In this document: positions 49,001 to 61,000 of the stretch, piece after piece
Layout: every line of letters begins with the position of its first letter
Numbering within the stretch: the first letter of the stretch is position 1
Origin: Limnomonas spitsbergensis
Taxonomy: Eukaryota > Chlorophyta > Chlorophyceae > Chlamydomonadales
NCBI GenBank assembly: GCA_037349105.1
Contig: JAYJMM010000032.1
Span: 248,001-312,000, forward strand
Length of the DNA: 64,000 nt
Direction: 5' to 3'
Made by a program: the position numbers and the translations under genes
The notes under the pieces: model-generated
Database searches by the model: none
Told to the model about the DNA's origin: nothing
What the model saw: the letters and a program-made list of their open reading frames with translations, nothing else

Positions 49001-52000
49001 GATGAGGGCCCCCCCTTTCTCGTCTGCCCAGCCCTCCTTTCCTCCAAACCTGTCTATACCCTTAACCCTCTCTTCTGCTCAATCCCTAAACCCTCTTTTA
49101 TTCCCAGTCCTGATGGGGTGGGCCTTCTGGGCCTGCCTCTATAAGGACGATCCCCAGGCGGATGCCCTGTCCCGATTTCCTCAATGCCAGTCTAAACCCT
49201 GTACCCTCTATCTTCTTCCCAGCCCTGATGCAGTGGGCCCCCAAAGCCTGTCTAAACCTTCAACCCTGAACAAGGGCCATCAACCCTCAACCCTCAACCC
49301 TCTCTCCTGCACAATCCCTAAACCCTCTTTTATCCCCAGCCCTAATGCAGTGGGCCCCCTGGGCCTGTCTCTACGAGGACGATCCCCAGGCGGGTGCCCT
49401 GCCTGCCAGCCTGGCCATGTGCCAGGCAGCCGTGCTTTCGAAGCTGCCTGTTGGCGATTGGGGCAAGACGCTCGCGGCGGTCAGGGCTCTGTACAGCCGC
49501 CAGGCGGATCGGAGGTGGGAGGGGGCACACGTTGCTTTGTAACCAGGGCTGTGCCCGTTACGGACCTTACGGTGGCTGAATTACGCAGCTGGATTTCAGC
49601 CACCGTAATCTTCAGGCGAATTCAACCACTTTTGCCAGGAAGGGACCGTAATTAGGTTCACGATTTATGAATTACAATAATAATTACAACTGCTGCGCAG
49701 TTGCACAGTACTGTTTGTAACCCTCTATCGGGTGTGTGTGTGTGGACCAGGTGTGGACCGTGTGGACCAGAGGCGGGTGTGGGCACACGCTGCTTTGTAA
49801 TGATATTTTCATGTGTGAGAGTGTGGATCAAATGGATACCAACAATATTTTTGCCGTACTGGTAAGTAAAAAACAGCTTTGTGCTGTAAGCATTTAAGTG
49901 GCTTTGTGCTGCAAGTAAAAAGAGGTTTCACGCTGTTAGCTAAAAGAGGCTTTATGCTTGGAGCAAACAAATACTTTAGGTTGTTATCAAAAACATGCTC
50001 TACGCTCAAAGCAAGGAGAGTCCTCAGGCCGGATTCCCCACTGCGGTTGCCGGAGGTGCAAATAAAGGTTTTATGGGTTCATCTAAACCCTTAACCCATG
50101 CCGGAATCCCTGCCGTGATTGCCGGAGCTGCAAATAAACGATCGGGGTTCAGGCTGCGGCGGCAAGTTGCTTTGAGGCTCTGCCGGGGCGTAAAAGAGGA
50201 GGACAACCATGGCCCGTCCTCTAAGGGTTTGGGATGAGACTCGCCCTGAACACAGAACCCAAGTGTGGAGGGAGATCCGTGGCATGCCATGGAGTGTGTG
50301 CACAAGTCTCTGCCAACCTTTCCAACGCCCGCAGGCAGCACTCGTTAAGCATCTTGCGCAAGGGACTTTTCAAAGGGACCAACACTTTCTAATGAAATCT
50401 TCATGCATGAGCCCTTGACACCCACAGGCAGCAGCTGTTAAGCATGCTGCATGAGGAGATCACACGTGCATTTAGGTATATATACATATATTTTTTACAA
50501 AATAATCATCACCGGTAAGGGTCGAATTATTTTTACTTGGCCATCAAGCATGAACCTGTTTCTGCCTGCGGGCTGCAGGCGTCGCGTGTGCTGCTGGAAG
50601 AGCTTCCCAATGGGTTATATATAATGTTCCATGCTTAAGTACTCGACCCTCAAGCATGGAACCCTTGACAGGTGCGACCCTGCGAGCAGAGCCCCCAAAA
50701 CGATTTCATATGTTCATACAAGTACCGGTATGCTTGATATTTTTAATAATCGGTATTATATACCGGTTACCGGTACCGGTATACTAAATATTATTACCGG
50801 TAATGAAAACTTGACCCCAAAGCATTTCCCCCTTTTTCGCAGAGAGCAGGCGTCGCAAATATTGTGCACTATTTAAGACTTGACCTTCCAGCACAAAACC
50901 CATTTTTGCTTGCAGGCAGCAGGCATCGCGCGTTCTGCGTGAGGAGCTTGCTGGGGAATGGCCACTGGCGGCACGTCGGCAGCAGCAGGAGCATCATGAC
51001 TTGCAGCAGCAGCAGGAGGAGGAAGGGGAGCCCCACTTGTGTGAGTCGGGCAACACGTGTTCACACTTAGTATCCAAAACCTCGCCCAGGGCTGAGATGC
51101 ATGTGATTTCCCCGCGTTATGCTTGCTCCTCCATGCTTGTTTTCCCGCATGATCGCATGCTGTGTGCAATCTTAAGATTGTCTTGGTCTACCCGACTCTT
51201 ATTCCCTCCCCCTCTTCCCGACTGCTACCCCCCTGTGCCCTCCCCCTCTGCCTGCTCCTCAACTCACCTTCTGCTGCTTACCTCAGCCCCCCCACGTCTC
51301 CCCCCCCCCCTCCATCTCCCCCCTCTGCCTGCCCCTCAGCCCACCTCTGTCTCCCCCCCCCCTCTATCTTCTCCTTCTGCCTGTCCCTCAGCTTACCTTC
51401 CTTAGTCCCCCCTTCCTTCTCTCCCCCTCTGCTTGCCCCTCAGCCTCCCCCCCCCTCTCCCCCCTTTCCTCCCTCTCCCCCCTCTGCCTGCCCCTCAGCT
51501 TACCTCCCCCGGCCCCCCCCTGTCTCCTCCCCTCTGCCAGCTCTTCATCCCTCCCCCCTCCTCCCCCTTAACCGGTTCCTCATCCCTCCCCCCCTCTGCC
51601 CCCTCCGCCCCCTCTGCCTGATCCTCATCCTTTCTTCCTCCGCCTCCCACTCCCACAATCTCAGGTGACCCCCTCAAGGTGTGCCTGGATGGCGGCTCCC
51701 GCGACGACCTGGTCCTAGCGCCTGCCAACCCCAGGCTGGGGAGCACCTTCTGCACCCAAGTAGGTTATTAAGGGCATTGATAATAAGTACATGGCCCGAT
51801 GGCAAGGCATGGGTTCAGGTTTGAAAGGAGACTGGACGCAATGCAGCCTCCAACAGTAAGCCTGAACCCTAAATCCTTAGGGCATTGGGTGGACGCTTCG
51901 CCGCTGGTTTAACCCAATACCCTGAACTCTAAGACCTTCCGTGGATGCGTTAACGCTGGCTTCACCCTAAACCCTTCACCCTAAACCAGGGGCCCTCAAC

Positions 52001-55000
52001 CCTCAACCCTAAACCAAGAGCTCGAAACCCTAACAAGGGGCCCTAAACCTTAAACCAAGGGCCATCAACCCTAAACCCCAAACCAGGGGCCCTTAGCCCT
52101 AAGCCAGGGCCCATCAACACTCAACCTTAAACCAGGGGCCCTTAATCTTTAACCAGGGGCCCTTAACCCTAAACCAGGGGCCATCAAGGCATCAACCCTA
52201 AACCCTTAACCAGGGGCCTTCAACCCTAAACATGCAGGATGTGGACAACCTCTTAGCTGTACTGGGCAACACCAGCCTAGCCACCGAACTCAGGCGCTCC
52301 GCCGCTGAGCAGCTGCTGAGCCTGGCTCCTCAGGACGCCCGTCTGCTGGATGCTATGGCAACGACCGAGGCCGTCGGGCGGGTGGCCGGGGCAGCGGTCG
52401 CGGCCCTGGAGGAGGCCTACGGCAGCGCGACAAGGCAATCGCAGGGCGCTGCAGGCGGCGCGCCAGCCCCTTCCGACGGCCGGTCATCGGCGCGACCGGC
52501 GGGCGCTTCGGAGCTCTGTGGCGGTGGCCACCTGGACGTGCAGCTCCCGCTGGCTTGTGCGAACCTGCTGTATGTGGTGTGCTGCCTGTGCCCGTGTGTG
52601 CGCCGGTGGCTGGCCGCCGCCAGCGGCGGCCGGCCCAGCCTGAGGCGCCTGCTGCCGCTGCTGATGCACCCGCTGATCACCGCACGCCGGGCTGCCGCGC
52701 GGCTGGCCGCCGCGGTGGCGTTCCCCGCTGAGGCCGACCGCTGGGCGGGCTGGGGGCCTACGGCTGCGGCCGCAGGCCGGCTGCCAGCGGAGCCGGTGGC
52801 CGCCTCGGGGGGCCGGGCCCCCTTGGGCTGGGGGACTGGGTCTGGCATGGGGCAGGGTGGTCAGCAGCTGTTGTGTCTGCCGCAGGTGTTCAGCCGTGGT
52901 TATCTGATGCCATGCAGCGTGGCGTGGGTGGAGGTCCCCGGCCCACAAGAGGATGAGGCGCAGGCCGGGGTGCAGCGCTCTTTGCTTCAGGGTACGATCA
53001 ACAGAGACCAGCAGGCATACACTTGTTTGTTTTTGTTTGGTTGCTTCATAAGTGGCAACGCTAACCTGCCACGTTGGATTGTCTAGTGTTGGCCATTGGG
53101 CCGATGGCAACGACCACGATGCTGATACAAGTGTTAATGTTCAAACTCATACCGGTACTTCAACTCTGATGCATACTCATGCTCATTTTCATCCACACTC
53201 TTACACTCATACCCGAAGTCATATTCCTCATGCTCATGCCCATACTCAGACTCATTCTCATGTGCATGCTCATGCTCATGCTCATGCTTATGCCCATGCC
53301 AATGCTCATACTCATGCTTAAACACGTACTTGTCCTGATCCTCTGCAGGCCTGGCGACGGAACAGCGATTCCTGGTGCACATTCTGGTTGAGGAGCGGCG
53401 ACTGCTGCGGCTGACGGCTACAGGCGGCCCCTCGGCACTGCTGCGCCTCACCGCAGAGTCCCCCACAGGCAACGGACACGGCCTCTCTGCGGTCGCGGCC
53501 CAGGCGTGCGCAACCAACGTCCGTGCGCTGGCGCTTTGCCTGCGCGCAGAGGCCGTTTCGGCCGCCCTCGCCTCGGCCACCAGCCACGCGTCCGCCGGGG
53601 CGGCGCTCGCGGCGGCCTTGGCGCTGGCAGCCACGCGGCAGGGCGCCGCCGCGCTGGGCGCGTGCCCGCAGTGGTCCCGCGCTGTGGAGCCGCTGCTGGG
53701 CGCCTGCCCCGCGACCGAGGAGGACCGGGCCCTGTGGGCGCAGCTGCTCCCTCTGGTGCAGCGCCTGCTACTGGCCGGGTCGCCGGGCGGAGGCGAGCAG
53801 CATGGCCTTCTGCACGTGGCGCTGTGCCTGGCGCAGTCGGCACCGCCGATGCTTGCGGCGCCGGGTGCGGCGCGCGGATCGGGCTTGATCCCGCTTGCGT
53901 TGGCCGGGAGCTCGGCCGTTGCAGGGGAGGCGGCGGCGGCTGCCGCCACCGCCGCCGGCTCCGGCGCCGGCGGGGCCCCGCGGGGGCAGCGGCTGGTGGT
54001 TCATCTCACGGTGTTGACGCTGAATGTGCTGTCCACGCTGGTACGGTGCTGTCGGCAGAGGCTGCCGGCCGCCACTTGCCTGCGCACGCTGCAGGCGCTG
54101 CCGCTGATGTCGCTGCTGCGGACGCTGGCCGAGGCGTTCGTAGGCCAGCCGTCCGCAGCGTACGGCTGCCGTTTCGCCGCGCAGGCGTTGTCATTGGAGC
54201 TGGTGCAGGCACTTCAGATCCAGGAGCTGGTTGCAGGGAGCCTCAACATGTCGGGCAGCGGCCACTCGCAGGTGGGGCGTTGGTTTCAGGTAGGTTATGG
54301 GTTGAGGACTCCTCCTCCCCCGCGGGAGGGGAAGGGGGGACCTTCCCAGGCCCCCCCAGGGGAAGGCAAGGGCTATTACCCATGACTTCTGACTAGGCGG
54401 GGTTCGGGGAGCCCAGACGTGACAGGGCAGCGGCAGCTTCCAGGTTGGGTTGGGATTGGGGTTTTGAAATGCTAAGTAACCTGGTGGCAGGGAGCACCGT
54501 CGTGTGGGGGGTGTCATGCAGGACGTGGCTGGAGGGTGGGGGGTGTCATGCAGGACGTGGCTGGAGGGTGGGGGTGTCATGCAGGACGTGGCTGGAGGGT
54601 GGGGGGTGTCATGCAGGACGTGGCTGGAGGGTGGGGGGTGTCATGCAGGACGTGGCTGGAGGGTGGGGGTGTCATGCAGGACGTGGCTGGAGGGTGGGGG
54701 TGTCATGCAGGACGTGGCTGGAGGGTGGGGGGTGTCATGCAGGACGTGGCTGGAGGGTGGGGGGTGTCATGCAGGACGTGGCTGGAGGGTGGGGGGTGTC
54801 ATGCAGGACGTGGCTGGAGGGTGGGGGGTGTCATGCAGGACGTGGCTGGAGGGTGGGGGGTGTCATGCAGGACGTGGCTGGAGGGTGGGGGTGTCATGCA
54901 GGACGTGGCTGGAGGGTGGGGGGTGTCATGCAGGACGTGGCTGGAGGGTGGGGGGTGTCATGCAGGACGTGGCTGGAGGGTGGGGGGTGTCATGCAGGAC

Positions 55001-58000
55001 GTGGCTGGAGGGTGGGGGTGTCATGCAGGACGTGGCTGGAGGGTGGGGGTGTCATGCAGGACGTGGCTGGAGGGTGGGGGGTGTCATGCAGGACGTGGCT
55101 GGAGGGTGGGGGGTGTCATGCAGGACGTGGCTGGAGGGTGGGAGTGTCATGCAGGACGTGGCTGGAGGGTGGGGGTGTCATGCAGGACGTGGCTGGAGGG
55201 TGGGGGTGTCATGCAGGACGTGGCTGGAGGGTGGGGGTGTCATGCAGGACGTGGCTGGAGGGTGGGGGTGTCATGCAGGACGTGGCTGGAGGGTGGGGGG
55301 TGTCATGCAGGACGTGGCTGGAGGGTGGGGGGTGTCATGCAGGACGTGGCTGGAGGGTGGGGGTGTCATGCAGGACGTGGCTGGAGGGTGGGGGTGTCAT
55401 GCAGGACGTGGCTGGAGGGTGGGGGGTGTCATGCAGGACGTGGCTGGAGGGTGGGGGGTGTCATGCAGGACGGGGCTGGAGGGTGGGATTGGGAATATCA
55501 ATCCTTTACTTTCTAAACTAGGCTGTTTGCCAGCGTCCGTACCGTTCAAGGGAGCGACCGCTCGCTGGTGGGGCATGGCTGGAGGTAGGGTTTAGGGTTG
55601 TAGAGATAGCTTGTATTGCCTGTACCGTAGATTTGAATTGCCTTCCCTCTGGTATGGAAAAACAATTTCTTTCAACACAGCCCTGAGGGCAAATTATCCA
55701 CCAAAGCTCTTAATTCCTGACTAGAAACTGACAGCGACTAATAATCCAGTATATCTACCATATGGATCCCTCAAAACCGCAAATTAAAAAACGTCAACTA
55801 TGAGGGAAGGCAAAGCAAACCTACGGTACGGTATATTGAGCTACATATCAGGTCTGAAGTGCTGGATATGTTCTGCCGCACCTGCCTCACCCATCTCCCC
55901 TACCCCTCCACCCTTCCCTCCAGCAGGGCATCGTCAGCATGGACATGCTAAAGGAGCCTAAACACTGAATCTATACCCTATACCCTGTCAGCAGGTTATT
56001 GTCAGCATGGAAAGCTCGAGAACCCTAACCACTGAGCCTAAACACTTCACTCTGTCAGCAGGGTCTGGTCAGCGTGGACAGCTGGAAGGCGTAACCCTTA
56101 ACCGAACCCCTTAACCCTGTCAGCAGGTTATTGTCAGCATGGACAAGCTGGAGGAGCCTGACCCCTATAACTAAACCCTAGACCCTGCCAGCAGGGTCTC
56201 GTCAGCATGGACATGCTGGAGGAGCCTAACCCCTAAACCTAACCAAACCCTTACCTCTGTCAGCAGGGTCTCGTCAATATGGACATGCTCGAGGAGCCCC
56301 TCCTGGCTTGCGTCGCCGCCGTCCTATCCCACGTGTGCCACTCCGAGCGTGGCATGGTTTCGGAGCCGAGCTGCGGGGCCTCCGCGCGCCAGGGGACTGG
56401 TGCTTCAGGCGCAGCAGCAGGAGCAGGAGGGGGGGGAAGAGGGGGAGGGGGCTTCAGGGCCTCCGGGCTGCTGCGGTTGGGCATCGGGTTTGTGGACGCT
56501 GCCACCTGCCTGCTCCCTGCCGAGGCGTGGGCCAATGTTTGGACGGAGGTGCGAGCCACAGGCGTTGGGGGAGCAGCGGCCTAGTTGAAGTTTTAGCCCT
56601 TGTCCTTTAATCCTAAACCCTGTCTGCTCCCAGCCGAGGCGTGGGCCAATGTTTGGACACTGGACAGGGGTGTATGCCACTTGCGTTTGTGGAGGAGGCA
56701 GCGGCCGGCCAGCCTGTCCCCAAGCTCCTCTTCATGGTACGGTGCCCCGTCCCAAGTTGGGACGGCACCGCATCTTGGGGGAGCAGTCTCGTTGAGATCT
56801 TCGAACCATAGCTCCATCTTCTGGGGTCATCGAAGCTCGATCCCACAGGGGCCGCACGGTGGGCTACGACAAAATGCCGGCATCCTGGCGTAGCCCCTGC
56901 TCGACTTGTGTGACCCTGGGTTACACTGCATTGCTTCACTTGGATCCTGTGAGATCTGAAGAGGGTTTAGGGTTTTTCTGCTGTCCCTGAACCCTGAACC
57001 GGTCAGCAGTCCCCACACCCTAAACCCATAACATGTCAGCAGTCCATAAACCCTCCATATTAAACAGGTCAGCGGGGCATGATGGGTTTTGATGGTGCCT
57101 GAGGTACAGATCAGCGGTACGGATTGGCTAATGTGCCTGAGTAGGGACTGAAAGACCCTAACCCTGAAACCTTAACCCATAGTAGGGACCAGGCGATCTA
57201 AGCCCTGACCCCTTCACCCTATACAGTTCCCCTGATCCCCTAACCCTGACCCCTTTACCCTATACAGTTCCCCTGACCCCCTAACCCTGACCCCTTCACC
57301 CTATACAGTTCCCCTGACCCCCTAACCCTGACCCCTTCACCCTATACAGTTCCCCTGACCCCCTAACCCTGACCCCTTCACCCTATACAGTTCCCCTGAC
57401 CCCCTAACCCTGACCCCTTTACCCTATACAGTTCCCCTGACCCCCTAACCCTGACCCCTTTACCCTATACAGTTCCCCTGACCCCCTAACCCTGACCCAT
57501 GAACCCTATACAGTTCAGCGGTACGTACTGGCTGTCGCGTCTCAGTAGGGACCCGGATGCTTGCCTGCGAACCCAGGCCCTGGGCCTGCTATGCCGGCTG
57601 GCGATGCCGGCGGCCGGACCAACTCGGCGCATGCTGGAGGCCAGCTGGCCCGACGCACCGCTCCGCGCCGCGCAGATAGCGTCCGATAACGGGGAGGTGC
57701 GTGCGATGCAGCGGCAGTCGCTCAGTCCACCATTTGGCAGCCGTGTGATGATGTGATGCACGCACTCACACACACACACTCACACACTCACACACTTGAC
57801 ACACACACACACACACATGCACACTCAAACACAGACCCTCACACACACTCACACTCATTCACACTCTCTCTCACACACACACTCACTCAAACACACTCTC
57901 TCTCACACACACACCTTGAATCGTGTCCTAGCAGTTCCTGTCGGCACGTGTGTCCTCCCTGGTATAAGGTTAACACACACCCTCATGCCCTACATGACAC

Positions 58001-61000
58001 ATTCTCCTATGACCGTCTGCCCCCATGTCCCTCATGTCTCTCTGACCTCTGCCCCCATGCCCTATATTTCTTTCCCAAAAGTGCTTGTCAGCACGTGCTC
58101 CCTCCCCCCTTTTTCTCTTTTACAATCCATCAAGGCATGCCCCTTGATCCCCTTGCCCCTCTGCTCTCATGCCCTCCCTTATTACGTCAGTGCCTGTCAG
58201 CACCTGACCTCCATGACCTCCTTTTAAAATCCATGAACCCATGCCCCTCTACCTCGATGCCCCTCATACCTCTCTGAACCTCTGCTCTCATCTCCTCCCA
58301 TACCTGTCAGCACCTTCAACTTCCAAAACTTCCATAACAAAAACATGAAGCCCGTACCCCCGAGCCCCCTTGCCTCCCGTTTCCCCTCAGTGCCTGTCAG
58401 CACGCGCAGCCTACGTGACTCCCATCAAAAATCTTCCTTCACAAATCATTAAGCCCGTGCCCCCCTGCCCCCTTCCCTCCCACATCCCCTCAGTGCCTGT
58501 CAGCACGCGCAGCCTCCATGAGGTTCTTGGCCGTGGTGCTCGGCCTCCAGGACGACGTGGTAACGGAGGGACCATCCGACAGGCCAGACCATGTAAGTGC
58601 AACAGCCAGACAGGGCAGGGCAAACAATTGATATGCAACAGCCAGGCAGGGCAGGGCATACAATTGAAATGCAACAGACGGGCAGGGCAGAACGAGGCAG
58701 AGGTGGAGCGACCGCTCGACTGGTCAGGAAATTCACTTGAAACAGCCAGGCAGGGCAAACAATTGAAATGCAACAGACGGGCAGGGCAGGGCAGGGCAAA
58801 CAATTGAAATGCAACAGACGGGCAGGGCAGGGCAGGGCATACAATTGAAATGCAACAGACAGGCAAGGCAGAACGAGGCAGTCGTGGTACAGGGACCATT
58901 CGAACAAGCCTGACCATGTAAGTGCAACAGCCAGACAGGACAGGACCCACAATTGAAGTGCAACAGCCAGGCAGGGCTGGATGTGGTGATGGGAGAGGCA
59001 CTGTCTGACAGTGACAGGCCTGAACTTTTCAGTGCAACAGCCACGCAGGACAGGGCAAACAATTTACACACAACCGCCAGGCAGGGCAGGATTAAGTGAT
59101 GGGAGAGGGACTTTCTGACAGGCCAGTCCCTGCAAGTGAAACGAGCGAGCAGAGAGCGTATATATACACAGCTTGCGTGTACATCCAGTCCTACAGGTTG
59201 CAGAGTGGGAGCACGTAGATTGCTCGCTCTCTGCTCCCCCTCTGCAACCTGTAGGACTGGATGTACACGCAAGCTGTGTATATATACGAGGGAGTCATGG
59301 GGATGCTGGGTTACCTGTCGGGGTACTTCTAATTTTCTAACTTCCTTCGGTTGTGCCCCCTCCCCCCCCCCAAAGGGGGAGATCCCCCTCGCGAGATCCC
59401 CTTTTTTCTCTCTCCATGATGTTTTGGGTTACTTCCCGCTATGTCACACCTTCCGGACCTTGCTGCCCAGCCATTATGGACTGCACCCTCAACTTCTTCT
59501 CTGCCACTCGTGTTGGACTGGATGTACGTGCACTAACAACTTAACTCACTCCCATGTTAAGTTGGGTGTGCAATCAACATTTACAACTTAACATGTGAGT
59601 TGTAAATGTTGGTTTAACTCCTGCCCTGCCACACATGCAGAACATGGCTGCTACCCAGCCATAACGGACCGCACCCCCACCCCCTCAATCTACCACACAT
59701 GCAGGACTGGACTGACAGGTAGAATATTTTGCATGGTTGTTGTGAGAGTTGGCTTAACTCACACTAATACACATGAGCGATGTAGCCACCCAGTCATGAA
59801 GCACCTCACCCCCACCCCTACTCTGCCCCACCCGTTCAGGACTAGATGGCGCAGGGCAGCCGCCTGCTCCCTCTGACCTGGCCGACTGGGTGACATTATC
59901 GCCCAGCCATAACGGACCTCCCACTCTGCCACTAATGCAGGACTGGAGGTTGCAGATGAGCCGCCTGCTCCCTCTGACCTGGCCTACTGGGTGACATTGT
60001 CGCCCAGCCATAAGCCCATAACGAACCTCCCACTCTGCCACTCATGCAGGACTGGACAGTGCAGATGAGCCGCCTGCGCCCTCTATCGCAGCAGGCGCTG
60101 CTCTGCCAGCAACAGCAGCTTTGGGACGGGTTGGTGGGCATTGCGAGGGAGGCGGGAGCTGGGGACGACGGGAAGCAGAAGAGGGCCTTTGTGGCGGCAG
60201 CGCTGGCGGCCTTGCTGCAGGTAAGGGTTGGAGCAAAATCTCATTTTTGTTTTTAGCTTTAGCTTTGCTTAAAAGCAAGAAAAGGAGGAAAGTGTCTATG
60301 TGTTTGATCCTTGCTCAGGATGAACGCTGTGGGGGTGTGGGTGCAGGCTAGAGCTCACTCCAGTGCGCACCAGACGTCACTCCTATCGTTATGCACTGAC
60401 GGCCCTGCAGCATGCCAGTGGGTGTGTGGGGGGGGAGGGGGGGGTGCAGGCTAGTGCTAACTTCAGTGCGCACCAGACGCCACTCCTTTCAGTTCTGCAC
60501 TGTCGGCGCTGCAACAGGTCAGTGGGTGGGTGGGATGCAGGCTAGAGCTCACTCGAGTGCGCACCGGACGCCATTTCTTTCAGTTCTGCACTTAAGGCGC
60601 AGCAGCAGGTCAGTGGTGCATGTGGAGGGGGGGTGCAGGCTAGTGCTAACTTCAATGTGCACCAGACGCCATTTCTTTCAGTTCTGCACTGAAGGCGCCG
60701 CAGCAGGTCAGTGGTGCGTGTGGAGGGCGGGGTACAGGCTAGTGCTAACTTCAGTGCGCACCAGAAGCCATTTCTTTCAGTTCTGCACTGAAGGCGCCGC
60801 AGCAGGTCAGTGGTGCGTGTGGAGGGCGGGGTACAGGCTAGTGCTAACTTCAATGTGCACCGGAAGCCATTTCTTTCAGTTCTGCACTGAAGGCGCAGCA
60901 GCAGGTCAGTGGTGCGTGTGGAGGGGGGGGTGCAGGCTAGTGCTAACTTCAGTGCGCACCAGAAGCCATTTCTTTCAGTTCTGCACTGAAGGCGCCGCAG

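Noticed and set aside
53052..53325. His-rich repeats encoded by (ctcatg)n
   Set aside because: Simple-sequence tract inside an intron; exon 19 and 20 phases join without it.
52417..54004. Long antisense frames opposite rotatin exons 19-20
   Set aside because: GC-rich coding DNA keeps the opposite frames open; no splice signals or domains on that strand.
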